Source of the DNA: Porodaedalea pini
Taxonomy: Eukaryota > Basidiomycota > Agaricomycetes > Hymenochaetales > Hymenochaetaceae
Length of the DNA: 64,000 bases
Assembly (NCBI GenBank): GCA_002794775.1
Contig: NBAY01000012.1
Span: forward strand, 315,001-379,000
Direction: 5' to 3'
Numbering within the stretch: position 1 is the first letter of the stretch; each line of letters begins with the position of its first letter. The notes under the pieces were generated by a model. That model worked only from the letters and a program-made list of their open reading frames with translations. It ran no database searches and had not been told where the DNA came from. The position numbers and the translations under genes are program-made. Shown in pieces: positions 47,166 to 60,500 of this stretch.

Positions 47166-50100
47166 ATGCGTGGCTTCCGGCGACGCAGCACGCCCGCAAA
47201 GCTGGGCGGAGCGGAGTCCGAGTCCGAGTCGAATGCCGCCACCACTGCCGCGAACCAATCCCAAACTAGGAAACTCACTTCCGGATCTGCGACTCCGCCG
47301 CCGGTGCCGGTGCCGCCCGCTGCTTACTTCGACAGGACACACACAGGTATCGTGCGCCCACCTTCGCGGGTATCGGCCTCGCCTGCGCCCGCCGCGCGTC
47401 TCAGGGCTGCCTTCTCACGGACGGCAGCATCCCTTGAGGGATACACTAGCGATGGTGGACATGACCGCGCGCGGTATTTCGGGTTCAGGAGAAAGTTGGC
47501 AAATGACGCTCGGAGAAATGGCCATGGGCAGCACGAGCAGTCCGAACGCGCTTCTCCTCCCGATGTAAGCCTGGACTTGAAAGCGGCTTTGGAATTGGAG
47601 CTCGAGGGTGGGCGATCGCGCTCGACGACGCCGCGTCCGCGTCCGCGTGGTGCGCGTGATAGACCCGGTCTTGGACTCCGGATCCCCCAGTCTCCGTTTT
47701 CCCGGGAGCTCGCTACTGGTATCGACCCGGAAGAAAGGTCGATTGGAACGCCAGTATCCGTATCCGCCTCTCGTTACACTCTGCCAGCCGCTTCGCCAGA
47801 TTCAGCGCTAGATTCATCAGCGATAGTCGTCCCTATTCCTAGGACTCCTTGGCGGCCCCAGATACTTCTGGGGAACGAGCACCAGCACATGTCGCCCGCG
47901 ACCGCTAGCGCAGATGCGTTCTATTTCGACGCGCTGGCACCCGTTCACCCGTCTGCACACGTCCATGCTCATCCATACGCGCACGCGCATTTGACGTCCC
48001 CCCCTCCACCACCGATCCCCGAAGTCGAACATTCGAACGAGGACATCGAAGAGATGCCTCACAGCCTTCATCGAAGACCGTCCACCGCGTCGGGCGCGCT
48101 CGAGAGCGGCCTGCGGTTCTCGCACGAAGAAACGCCGACACTAACAAATCGCGATCGCGACCACGTTTATGACCAGAAGGTTCCTCTACTTGCTCCGCGG
48201 TTTGAAGCCGTCAATGAGGTGCGTTTCGTTTTGATTCGCGTCGCGTCTGCGTTTGCTTCTCGTTTCTTTATTTTTATTTTTTATTTTTGTCGTGGCTGAT
48301 ACGATATGTGTTTTTCGTATTTTATTTCGCCGTCTCTGTCTTTGCTCCCACTCACCTCCCCTACACCATGTCCATCGACCTCTCCTCTACTCGCTCGTCA
48401 TCGCCATTCTCCCTTTCGCAGATCGTCTTTTAGCCGTTACAAACCGCGCTCGCGTAAACCCATCGCGAGGGAGCATGAAATCAAAAATGAAGGGGATAAG
48501 GAAAACACCTTGACGTCGGGGTCAACGGAGGAGAGGCCGACGTCCTCGCCTCTGGCTAGCCCCAAGCAAAAAATTACTGGACAAGATGCACAGTCACATT
48601 TCGTGCTGAAGAACGGGAAGAAGCATCATCGATATGATGCGAAGGAGGTCCCATTCCCGAGAAATTATGACCGGCTTGTCCTGGACCAGTACGTTCATCC
48701 CACCCCACCCTTTCTGCACTGTGCTATACTGATATATATTTTTCTTTTGCCAATGAAGCGAAGTATGGGAAGCGCTCTTCTACGAGCAGCTCGTCGGCGG
48801 CGTCTCCTACCTGCGCTTCTCTACACCTCCCGCGAAAGTGTGCGTCCTTCCTCCTATCCCCTGTTTCTTTCTCTCATTTCCTCCCGTTCACCCTATTTCG
48901 TTCATTTCAATATCAATATGGTTCCGCCTCGCTGATCGCTATTTCGTCAGTCTAGATCTCGGATGCGGTACGCATCATTTTCGTTTGAAATCTCGTTTGA
49001 AATTTCTCTTCCGCCCCTGACTCCTGACCTTGGATTCCGGGTTGAATTGATTCCGTGATGCCATTGAAGGACCTGGCGCATGGATATTGAATACGGCGCG
49101 CGTTTGGAAGGTAACGTTTCCTCGCATTTCCAAGATTTTCGGCGCGGGATTTTGTGCTTACTTGGTTGCCCGCTCTACCATCTACTAGACTACGCACTTT
49201 TACGGTAAGAGCATCTCTTTGTTACGAGAATTTTTGGTTGGCGGCTCGAGTTTATATCGTACATGTCATTTCTCGTAACAGGTCTTGACATCGTCCCGAT
49301 ACAGCCAGATCTGGCGCGCATAGGCTCGTCTGACCTCGCCAGCCGCGTGACATGGGTGCATGCGAACCTGTGCGTTTCTCCTTCTAGGCTATCTTCGCGC
49401 CCTAGGTAGCCTCACTAATGCGTTCTCTCTGCTCTCGGTCGTCAGATTGGATGGCCTTCCCTTCCCGAATAACTTTTTTGACTTCATGTGGGTCTTCGCC
49501 TTTTCGTATGTCCCTGACGGTGAGGCTCGAAAAGACTGATCGTATTTCGATGTCCAGTTTTATCAAGCGGATAAGTCAGGCTCTTCCCGAGAATAAAGTG
49601 GGTGTTTGGCAGCTTGTATATTGACGCGGACGAGACTTATGTACTGGAACCGATAGTTTGATGCTTTTGCTGATGTATGTAAATGATCAAACGGTTTTCA
49701 TGCGAGCGTTTTTATTTACGTTGTCTTTGGGTCATATAGGAATGCTTGCGAACGCTGAGGCCAGGAGGTGCACTCGAGGTGTGTCCCTTTTCTCCTTCAG
49801 TTCTCCGTTCCTCTTTTTGTTTGCTCCGAGTTTCTGTTGTCCTGACTTTTCGGTTCGATCACACAAGATTGTCGAAGAGGACCTGTATTTTCCGGGAAGC
49901 TGCAAAGCCGAGACCGAGGACGATGGGAAGAGTACCAGTCGAGATCGAGAGGGCTTTCCTTCCTCGCAACCCACATTGAACTTGAGCATCAACCCAAGCT
50001 CCAATGCTGCCTCTTCCGCCTCCCCTGCGTCCACACGAACACGGACTATAGTACCGGAGGATTCGCCGACCGAGTCGCCAGCTGGCGCTGAGGCCCAGTC

Positions 50101-52302
50101 GAAGAGGCTCCCAGAGCCGTCTGAGCAATTCCATGTGAAAGGGGCCGAAAGGCTTGGCGAGGAGCTCGATTTATTGAGACCGAGTGCGTCTGCGAGTGAT
50201 CTTGGGCACGAGGCTGGGCATGGAGAGAACAGTTTGTATGCGCCTCACTGGACATCAGGGACGACTTTATCGATTAAGGCTCGCAGCGAGAACGACGCAA
50301 GAAGGATGGCCTCGCAGCACCTTGACATGTCGTCTCCGCCGCCAACGGCCCGACCTCCACGTCTGACTGAACGCGCCGCGATGCGTAAACGCAGTTCGTC
50401 GGCTACGCGCGCGCGCCCGCTTGTGCCGGTAGAGCTGGTGGATCCGTCTGGAAACACGATGCTTTCGAGAAGAAGCCAGAGTCGGGGAGCGTCGTATTCG
50501 TTAAGCACGGATTACATTCCTGATGGGCATGGTCATGTCTTTGGGGAGGGCGCTGTGGCAAGGATGGTCGGTGGGCATGGTAGCGCGGTAGGGTTGCTTG
50601 GTGGGTCCGGAGCGGGAGCCGCGTCGTCATGGTCTTTCGGTGGGCCGAAGTTCTCAATCAGCGGTATTTCGGGACGATCGGCAGGTCCGCCATACTCCAG
50701 CGTCAAAGACGCAGGCTCAAACACTAGTCTCGTGCGGAGCGACAAGTCCGTGAAATCGTTCTCCACATCGTCGAGAGAGCATGAGGGTTCTGAGCACCAC
50801 GATGGGTCCGAAGAGGCCGCCGAGTCGCAGAGGACGAAGTCGATGGAGCTGTACCATCCTTCGGTAGGCCAGCCGCTGAATCCAAGGGATCACTCGTTGC
50901 TGGAACGGATATATACGGAGATGCATGCAGATCGGTTCATCAATCTAAGGCCATTGTCATTGTTGGCGATGTGCATTGAGATGATCTTCACGCGTGAGTT
51001 AGCCCACCCGTTAATATTGGTTGTTGGGCGGAGAAAGGTGGACTCAACTGACTGAGCTGTTTTCTAAATCTGTCGTAGGCGTAACGAGCCATGCGCCGAT
51101 ATCGTTCGCGTTCCCGCCGAAGCCGCAGAAACGGTCCATTGGAGAGACATGCAACGCGGAATATGACCCGTCCCTCCTGCAACATGAACGCGGCGAGATC
51201 GACCACGCGATTGTGCAGTACGCGTGCAACACCGTCCTGTCCGCCCGCAAGGACGGCAGCGGTGTCAGTAGTGAAGAGCGATCAGGTACGGCGCAGACGC
51301 GGCGCTCGCTGTCGCGCGCGGACGAGCTCGCCTCGCAGTACGTGATCATCGATAACGCGCGACTGCCTGCAGTGCCAACGCGCATGCGACGGCCCAAGCC
51401 ACGACTCTCTACGAAGTCTGTATCGAGCGGGAGCGGCGCATCAGGGTTGGCGTCTGGGGAGACGCTGACGAGTCCCGCGCGCAGCCTGCACTCGACGCAT
51501 TCACTGCCCGGGGCAGAGGCAGGCGAGAAGTCTGCGCACCCACTTTCTGAGGCGCCGCTTATGTTCAAAAGCGGTGCGGATTATCTTGCAGCGTCAACAT
51601 CATCATCGGTGCCGGCGCCTACTTCGGTACGGACACCAACCCCTCCGCCCCAGCCTCTGACGCCGCCATCCCCCGGATCTCCGACGAAGCCGCTCGAGAT
51701 TGACTTGAAGAGCCTGCACATGCACCTCTCGACGCGTGTCGTGGACACGCTCGCGTGCGCTGAAGCGATGTGGGAGTGGGTGCTTGCGGAGCAGGAGCGC
51801 CATGCGGAAGCGCTGAAGCGCGGGTCCACAGGCGTGGGTACGGGCGTAGCGGGCCACAAAGAGGAGGACCCTCAGATGGCGGCGATTAGAGAGATGTCGC
51901 GTTCGGACTTTGATTCGTGTCTTTCTCGCTTTGAGATGTACGTCTCCTTTTCCTCTTCTTTTCTTCCTTTCTTTTGTTCCCTATCCTCTTCATCTTAGTC
52001 GCGTTTACATTCTGCACAATACTGAATGATTGGCTGACGATCCGCGACGGCGGATGAACAGGGACATGCAAGATAAGATCGCACTCGATCACGCCCTCGA
52101 GCAGTATCTGCACGTGAAGCCGCACCTCGCATCGAACCTCAGTGCGGAGCGCAAGAGCTTTGACACGGCGTGCGCCGCGTGGGACGCGTTGCACGCCTCC
52201 GAGACTGGGCATTCGGACGGGAGCGCTGCGTCGGCGTCGGCGCAGGAGCCGAAGTATCTTAGCAGGACGATTCGTATTTTCAATGGGTTCAAGCCGTTGT
52301 GA
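47166..52302 (+). CDS. Large protein with a split SAM-dependent methyltransferase domain
   Basis: ATG at 47166 (MRGFRRRSTPAKLGG), TGA at 52300-52302, about 14 exons and roughly 1,300 residues. The first ~370 residues are Ser/Pro/Arg-rich and disordered. The methyltransferase core then reads FVLKNGKKHHRYDAKEVPFP, VWEALFYEQLVGG, motif I KVLDLGCGPGAWILNTARVW, GLDIVPIQP (motif II), RVTWVHANLLDGLPFPNNFF (motif III), FIKRISQALPENK, LRTLRPGGALE (motif IV-like) and VEEDLYFPG. A ~300-residue disordered segment follows, then a helical C-terminal part (DHSLLERIYTEMHADRFINL, VVDTLACAEAMWEWVLAEQ, LSRTIRIFNGFKPL). Three exons are microexons: 48951-48967 (17 nt), 49189-49204 (16 nt) and 49657-49674 (18 nt). 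The substrate is unknown. The first intron (about 48219-48473) has the least certain borders. Confidence 0.82.
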
Positions 52303-53953
52303 GCAGCGCGCGCTTAGCTCCCTCGAGTTGGAAGATGGACACTTGCCCGCTTTTTCATTCTTAATTTCGTCCGTTTCTTCTCATCACCGAGCGCAGGCTC
52401 GCCGGACGGCATTGATTGATCTATTACTTCATTTATCCTCTAACGTATACATCCCATGTTCCGTATGCGCATGCATGCTACGATCCCGTCTGTGTCCCCT
52501 CTGTCTCCTCTATCTTCCCGCCTTAAAACATCGGATCCGTTCATATCTATATCCACGCACACAGCCTCGCCGGACACACATGCATGCCTTCTAATACCTA
52601 TGATCTATTATACCCCCTAGACTCTTCCCCTTATTTTGATTTTGATTTTGACTTCGCGGACGGACGCTGGGCTCTCTTCCTTTCACTTCCAATTCCGACC
52701 TTTCGTATTCAAATCCGAATGCGTCTCAGCCTTTCCATATGCAATAGAGCCGTCCTTTTCTGGTTAATTTCCAGTCACGACACCCCGCCATTCCCAAGTT
52801 CGTCGGAAGCATCGTGTTTCGTGATTCCGTGATTCATTCGTGATATCGATCGCGATTCACAGCCTTAAGCTTCCTATATGTATACAAATTTTTACACATA
52901 GAGTCGCGATCGTCTCGGCGCCTGTTCCTTTGTCTTGGGAATACATCTGCCGCAGTTCTACTAGTCCTTAGCGGGCAACGCACGTCGTCGACAAAGCACG
53001 AATATCTCAAGTGGGAGGGAAGTACGTATGCATGTTCGTGATCAGACTTTAGGCTCCGCATCGCCATCGCCGGCGCCAGCGGGGAATTGAAAGCCCTTCA
53101 TAGCAAGAACTTACCCCGATATGTCTACATATGCATATCCAAATGTGGTGAGAGCCTGCTTTGGGCGGAGCTATTTCCGCGTGCCTGTGCTCTCAGTTCG
53201 AGTCAAAAAGCAGATGCAGTGGCTGGAAAGTCTGGACTGGAGGTCGACTGATAGGCCTAGGCGCTGGGCATGATCGTCATCTATAGCTGCGCGCCGCATA
53301 TACACAGGGCATCTGCATCTCTGAATTTTTGCGTGAGCGAGAGGAAGGGCAAAGCAATTTCAGAGTTTCAGTAATAATACACGACGACGACGGTACGACA
53401 AGACAGAGAGAAACGTATGAAAAGTATGGACATAGCGACAGCTTCGACAGACGGAGACGCATACGAAGAAAAAAAGAAACGAGAGAAAGTAGATAAAGAG
53501 ACGAAGGGAAAACGAGAAGAGAAACGAGGACTGGTAGCGTTCATTTTGGTCTGCTTTCGTCCGTTAATCTGAACAGCTCTGCAGTCAAGGGAGGACTCGG
53601 GAGGCGTGGAATGCGGACGAAGGGCGAAGAGAGAAGAAGAGATGGGGCAGGACATACGACAGTCGGCATCCAGTCGCGATACGACTACTTCGGACTGGAA
53701 GCTGGGGACAGCATGAAGAAAGAGGGTAAAAAAAGCAGAACAAGATATGTGAAGCGAGGGGTATTGCGGTGCAATGGGGGGATTGGCGAGCACCAGGATG
53801 GTGAGCGGATCGTTTATTCGTGTTCTTCGGAAGCACGAAGGGCAAAACATAGAACACAAAGGACAGACAACTGAAAGAAGAAAAAAAGAAACGGAAGGAA
53901 GAGAAGAACCGACTGCATATACCGTCCCATCCACCCGCTTTCTATCTCATAGT
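52303..53953. other. Convergent 3' regions, no gene seen
   Basis: 1.65 kb between the stop codons of the methyltransferase gene and the MADS-box gene. Long open frames here on the minus strand (53368-53934) are hydrophobic Phe/Ser/Pro-rich readings of pyrimidine-rich sequence, probably the 3' UTR of the MADS gene. A cluster of TGATTTTGATTTTGA-like direct repeats lies near 52636-52652. Confidence 0.5.
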
Positions 53954-55204
53954 TCACCTCCTACCATATGCATTCTGTGGGGGCGGCCCTCCCTGAGGCG
54001 GCGGGCCCCATGCACCCGCCATACCAGGCGGAGGCGGGTAATATCCGGGTGCGCCGCCCATCATATGATGCACATTTGGGTGCGCATACATCCCGCCGGG
54101 CGGGGGCGGGCCCCCAGGGTGTCCAGGCGTGCCCTCCTGTCCAGCGCTGCCAGGCGCAGCGCCGTATGGTGCCTGCCCCATCGGCGGCATGCCCTGCGGC
54201 GGCGCACCCACATGCGTACTTGGCGTCGTCGGGCTGCGCGCCCCGCCGCCCTGCGCATTGTTCGCGCTCGCGCTGTTCTTGCCCGCACCGGACGTGCGTC
54301 TCCTCGCGGCGCCGCGCTTCTCACCCTCCGCGTCCGCCTCGTCGTGTGCATCGCGCTCGCCGTCAGCGTCGTCGCCCTGTCCTCCGGGGCCGGACGGCGC
54401 GCCGCCGGGGTTGCCGATCGCGAGCCCGCCGGGGACGTTGCGCGCCTGGCCCATCTGCGGCGGCATGCCCGACATTGGCGGGCCTGGCTGCTGCTGCTGC
54501 TGTGGTGGCGCGGGGGTCTGAATCTGCTGGGGTGCGGATCGACCGAGCGGCGCGCCGACGGGCATGTTGGAGGGGAGTGCGCCGTGCGGCGCGTTGAGGC
54601 AGGCCTGGATGAGGTTCTTCCCCTCTGGCTGCGTGACGAGCGGCTGGAGCTTCGCGGTCGTGAAGGTGTAGACGAGCCCGGTCTCGGAGACGACGAGCAG
54701 GAGCACCTGCGTGCCCGTGAGTGTTGAGAGCTCATATGCTTTCTTCATGATACCTACGTGACGTTGTTGTGGTCAGCGCATATGTTCACACGGTTCGAAC
54801 ACGAATAATACATAATTGACGAAAAATGTCGAAAAGAAAAAAAGGAGACGACGAGAAAGGCGTACGGGACGCGTCGCGTCGCCGGCGGCGTCGGGGCCTA
54901 AAAGGAGAGGACAGAACGGGCACTCACCAGCCTTCCTTTTCGAGAACGTTATGTGGCGCCGACTCTTGTCCGCAATGAACTCGATCTTAATTTTGCGTCG
55001 GCCGGCCTTCTTGTCGGGCTTGCCACCCTCCTCTTCGTCGTCATCGCCAGCAGAGTCGACCGCGTCGTTGTCGACGACGAAGCCGTCTTCGGCCGTCGGC
55101 TGCTGGCCTGGGGCACCAGGCGCGGCGGGGTCGTTGGCCTGCATAGCTGCTGCGCGGGAGCGTTTGCGGGTGGTCGGTGTCGCGCCGTGGGCGTCGGTGG
55201 ACAT
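53954..55204 (-). CDS. MCM1: SRF-type MADS-box transcription factor (MCM1-like)
   Basis: DNA-binding regulator that binds CArG-like boxes with partner proteins and controls mating, cell-cycle and arginine genes in yeast. The start is ATG at 55204-55202 and the stop is TGA at 53956-53954; one intron of about 175 nt splits the MADS box after FSKRKAG. The product is about 360 residues. An acidic stretch (DDDEEEGGKPDKKAG) precedes the MADS domain: RRKIKIEFIADKSRRHITFS, KRKAGIMKKAYELSTLTGTQ, VLLLVVSETGLVYTFTTAKL, followed by the SAM-type extension LQPLVTQPEGKNLIQACL. The C-terminal ~240 residues are Gln/Pro/Gly-rich, typical of activation regions. It ends MAGAWGPPPQGGPPPQNAYG. The SRF/MCM1 rather than MEF2 assignment follows from the RRKIKIEFI start and the LIQACLN tail. 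Confidence 0.93.
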
Positions 55205-57592
55205 GCGCTAGTGCGTGTGGAGTGCGTCGGTGTGCGGCGCGTGTGTCTGTTGTCGGCTGGCGCGCGACGCGTGTGGAGCGTGTTCGTGTTGTGCCGAGGG
55301 ATGGACAGACTATCGTGCTCGTTCAGGCAGGCTGGTCCGCTGTCCAGAAAGGGGAGTGTGGGTCGTCTGAAGCAGGAAGGTGCCCCACTGCCGCTCGATC
55401 TTTCTCTTTTTGAACCGGCCACTTCAATTAAAATTATAATATTCAGTCCTGACTAACCCGCTGACTAACACGTCCCCCCTTTTCGGTGCAGCCAATCACT
55501 GTGCCCCGGCTGCCCGCTTCGCATCACGCTCTCCAAATCGGTGCCTAGGTCTTCCCACAGCGCCCGGTCTTCGCTCCCTTGATCCTCATTACGGATACGT
55601 GACCGGTTTGCCTCTTCCGTTGCATTGCCCGATGCGTGTCGACAGACAGAGACGGCCTCGTCAACGCTGCATGGCTGGGAAGTCGAATTCGAGCAGGGGA
55701 GGCGGGTGCGCTGGCTGGAAATGGCAAATGACAAACTGAGGCCTTCCAAGTGCGCAGTCCGTCCCCGCGTGTCCCGATTGAGATCGTTATCAACCGCATC
55801 TTTCCGTATCCGGTTCCCAAACCTTCTTTCGGTCACGCGTGCGTCCATACCGGCGCTCCCCAGCACGCATCCACGTTCGCTGTCTTCTCCCGCCCTCCTA
55901 ACCCATCCTCCTCTCTACTTCCCCTTCCGTGCACCGCGAGTCCCCTCTCCCAACCTCCTCTCAAACACTTCCGAATCTCAGATACACACTTTCACTTGTC
56001 GTCGTAGCAACTGACCCGCGTTCTTCCTTCCATTCGTTCTCCCACGCCACATCAGGCATCAGAGCCTCTCGGCGAAGACGGACCCCAAAGCGGGAGAGCG
56101 AGCACTCATATCGCCTTATCGGTGCCCCGTCTTGTCCTTCTTTTGGCGCCGCAGCCGGCGAGTTCATTTCCGTTCTGGATGCTTGTATCTGCACGTGGTG
56201 GGGCTTCTTTGTACGTAAGTACGTAAAAGGTAATAATAGCGATTGGGCTCCGCCCGAAAGGGGGTGGAGGCCTAGAACGGAAATGATCGCTCTTTTCTGT
56301 CTTGATCGTGTTTGGTGCATGGGGCAGACCCAGCGGTGTACGAGTGTATCTCCTCTCGGACTCGCAAAGCTAATCAGCCCAGAAAGGAGACTGCAGGCGT
56401 CTAATCAAACCGAATTGCCTCCGTGTACCGCGTTCTTGGCGAAACACGCGCATTGCATGCACGCAACGAGCCTGGATCCCCCTCGTCTCCCCCCCTGATA
56501 TAGCTCCGAAGCGCACGATGGATGACGCAAGCGACGATTACAGGTGCAATGAGGTACGGCCCACGGTCTAGCGGTCCAGAATGTACTAAGAAGGAGCGAA
56601 TCGTTTCGAGAATCGAAGACGAAGACACACTGAAAACCCTCGTCGAGAGCTCGGATATGAACTCGAAGGCCGTTCTAGTTCGAGGAAATGAACGTGGACT
56701 GTGGACGGAGAAGATACAGGCCTCGGTACGCTTGCGGCGACACGTCCTATGTCCGTAGTCGTCGTCGGCTTCGAGTTCCATCCAAGCAATCCATCCCTCG
56801 CCGCCTTCCCTTCCCAGAAAACAAAGTTATACGCGTACCTACTTACGCTCTGGTCTACTGATCGATACGTCCGGACGTAAGTACCTCCATAGCCAGACTG
56901 GAAGCGTATTTACGGACAAGATTGTCGTTGTGATTGCATTTGTGATTGAAAATCGATTTTGAAATCATGATATACCGCTCTGAGCTCATCGACTGTACTT
57001 GACGAATATACGTCCGACGGATTGAAGACTCTGTGAAGCTTGACAGACAGGCCTGAGCAAAGCTAGAGATTTATATTGGTTTGGGTGTTCAAACATACGT
57101 ATCTAGACTTGAAGGCACTCTTTATCCAAAGCGTTGTTTAACAGAAAGCATCAACAATCCATTTGCTCCAATAGCTACATCATAATTAACACAAGAGTAA
57201 GGATGCGGATACAAAACAAAAGTATACATGATGATTAAATCACTCCATTCTTTGCACTCAAGAACAAGAACAAAACACGCGTTACGTTTTACTTTTTTTT
57301 TTCTCTAACCATCTTGAAGAACAGAAACAAAGCACAGAAAGTCGAAACCAAGAGTGGAGCAAAGCAAAGCAAGACGAAACGGCACACAACTGAACATGCC
57401 CGAAGGCCCAAATGAGCCTTCAGGTGGCGCATCTGCGCTCTTCACCTCCCTACAACATGACCACCTCGTCTAAACCTCCTCATTACAGCACATCGACACA
57501 CGGAGCGCTCTTCTGCTGCAGTCGAATAGCGCTGCCGAGGAAAGCATGAGGAAGACGTCACATTGCTGAACGACCTAGACGACCTGTAATCT
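55205..57592. other. Long stretch upstream of the MADS gene, no convincing gene
   Basis: 2.4 kb. The first ~250 bp are the MADS-gene 5' region. Several open frames of 90-190 codons (for example 55929-56498 on the plus strand) carry no recognisable motif and no consistent splice pattern. The part 56800-57430 is AT-rich and looks non-coding, in line with the 3' region of the Red1-like gene. Confidence 0.45.
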
Positions 57593-60500
57593 TCAGCGTC
57601 CTGACCCAACGAGTGCCGCAATCGCGTCCGCAACCGCATCTTCCAGCGACGCCGCGGATGCAGCTTGAGTCGAGGTCTTGACGAGTCCGGATTTCTTTTG
57701 ACGCGCTTGAAGGAGTTGGTCTGCAATCTCTGATTCGTCGTATGTTTGAAGGACATCGGGCATCGTTTCGAGGAGATAGCGAGCTGTTTCATGATCTACA
57801 CGAGAGATTCCAAACATGAATGTAAAAGAAACGAGCGGTGAGCAAACCAATGACAAATTGCGGAAGCATGCGTACCGTCAGGTTCAAGATCTCCGAGATG
57901 CAAGTCCGTGCACGTTTTGTCATGGCACACACCACCGCCGGGTACTTCGAACTGACAAATCCGACGCCCCAAATCACTTCCCGCCTCGCGTGACACAACG
58001 GCCACCCTCAGCGGTCGAAGATCAGGTATCATCGCCTTCGGAGCTACAGCAGCGGTAGATGCTCGGGAAGGGCTAGAGAATAAGTAAGTTTCCGATGCGA
58101 GATCTGCGACTACCCGTGAACGAGATCGAAGTAAGGGATAAGAATAGAAAGGAGAACTGTATGCTGAAAACATTGGAGTTTCTTGCCGTGGCTTATTCTG
58201 TGAACGAAAGAGGTAAATGAGATACTGTGAGATGACGGAAAAGTCATAGATGAGGTGATCTTCGAGGACGCACCTGTACCGATGACGAATCCGAGTTGGT
58301 TACGTCTATCGACATGGCCAATGCACTTTCTTCAGTAGCTTTGAACGGACCCTGCTAAAAATAATAAAAGAAAAAACAAACAAGATATCGAACCAAGAGA
58401 ACACGTGGTGCATAATCGAAATCCCAAAAAAAGCAAAAAAAGAACCTCAGTCAGGATCTGTCCTTCGGAACCGGACTTGGGGGAAAGGAACGATTATCTT
58501 GCCACTAGTTCTTCCTTAGCCTCCACTGTCAAAACTAACGTAGGACAACCTCAGATGAGACGGAATAAATCAAAACGGTGGAGGACAACTCGCCAGGCTC
58601 TCCAGTATTGCAATGCTCGAGTGCGTTCGCCTTGACATCTAGATAGTTAACAAAAGAGATCCAATCAGCCCGTCGGAGGACTTAGCAGAAACCAAGGGAT
58701 AGAACCAGTAGGTGTAGGCAATGCTGAGTCAGATGTTGAACCTGCTTCTCTGATGCATGAGTCACCCATTCTCTGATATGAATAGCGACGCACCAGATCC
58801 GTTCAAAGCCTGCATGACACGGTCTTCATCTGCTTGATCGCCAGAATCGGAAAGAGATTGGGAACGTGACGGCTGGCTGATACATTCGGAAGCAGCTGAA
58901 GTAGGTAACGGGATGGAATCGACCTCTTCCACTTTCACGGAAATTGAAGCAATCGGAGTCGATAGCGACTCTTCCTGAACAGGAGCAAACATTGCTGAAA
59001 ATGGCGGTGGCGTCCCGGCCGGCGTTCGTGTTTTCTACACCCACGTCGAGTCAATGCTAAAACAACCTCCAACCCAACGACATCCACCACAGAGACAATG
59101 AAATAAGAGGATTCTGGATGGGTGCACTCACCTCTGCAAGCTTCCTCAAGCGTTCTTGTTCTCTCCGAGCTATGAGCTCCTTCATGTGCTTTATTTGTTG
59201 TTCTTTCTCCATCAATGACGCTGGCGTCAACCCTGGAGATGCCGGCTTCGTAGGAGCTAGCCCGGCACTGCTGGGAGGACGAGTAGTTGGCGGACGCGAT
59301 ACCGGAATCAATGTCAAAGCCGCATCTAGTACGTTCTGATTCGTAGGCGTGGCCGCTCGTTTGCTGCCTGGAAAGTGCCCTTCATTCGCAGCTTCACCAC
59401 GTTCATCATCTTCGCTATCACTCAGATCAATCACACATCTCCTGGACGCATGCCGTCCCAGACCGGCAAAGCCCGCTAGTTTACGACGAACAAAGGGGGG
59501 CGGAGCCGGCATGGACGTATCTGTTCGGGATGGACCTGACGAGTTATGCTCAACGTCAACAAAATCCATCGCCACAGGACGCTTCGTTCCGCGCCTGCCG
59601 TTCGTTGGCTGAGTAGGCGTCGGACTTGCAGGAATAAAAGCAGTTTTAGAAGGACGCTCTGGGAGCGATACGGGTGGCGGCGTGAGCCCTGTAGACGAAT
59701 GGATTGAGTTCCGGGGCGTGATGCTGCGCGCCGACACGTAAGCTGGTGCTGCGGAGATGGCAGCTTCCTCGCCTCCTGAGGTTGATGAAGATGCCACAGG
59801 CAATGCATTGCTAGCAGGGGATTCCGATTTAAGAGATGCTGAACGATTCCGTTGCAGACTACTTCCAGGGACGCTTTCTGAATCAACATCCATCGCACTC
59901 GGAGACGCAGATGTGACCGGGCTCGGAGACATGACGTGCGTAGCACTTCCATTGAGTGGAATGCCAAGTGCCACTCCCCCACTGAGTGTTCTCGCTTTAG
60001 GGGTAGGAGCAGGAGTAGGAGAATGTGATAACGGCGCGGCGGTCTCAAGCATGCTCTTCAGGAAATCGTCTACAGCCTCCGTGGGGGCGAGCGGCATCGG
60101 CTCGTCCACAATCGAGCCATCGAAGATGGCGGAAGGCGTTGCTGACGACATCGAGGGAGCAGGAGACTCGCCAGACGTAGCTGGCAAGGCTTTCTTCCGT
60201 CGAGAGGCGAGCACAGCTTTGCGCGCCTGCAACTCCTGCTTTCTCTGAGCCTCCATGTCGCTCAAGTTTTGACCGTTTGAAAAGGTTTGCGATGTAGTAG
60301 CCGCAGGCGATGTCGAGGAAGCCGAAGACGCCCCTGCATAAACAAGAGGCTTCGCTGGAAGAGGATGACTCAGCGAAGGTCTATATGCATCGAAGGGGGA
60401 CACGTCGGATCGCAGAGGAAAGTTTGAAGGAGGCGGCATGCCGGAATTAGCTTTTAACGGCAGTGATGAAGGCTGAGTGCTATTACTGGCAGCGCTATCG

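Noticed and set aside
53368..53934. 188-codon hydrophobic minus-strand frame after the MADS gene
   Set aside because: It is a reading of pyrimidine-rich 3' UTR sequence, without a conserved domain or start context.
53774..54727. 317-codon plus-strand frame
   Set aside because: It is antisense to the MADS-box gene and Arg/Ala-rich, as expected from reading GC-rich Pro/Gly codons backwards. The minus strand has the MADS motifs.
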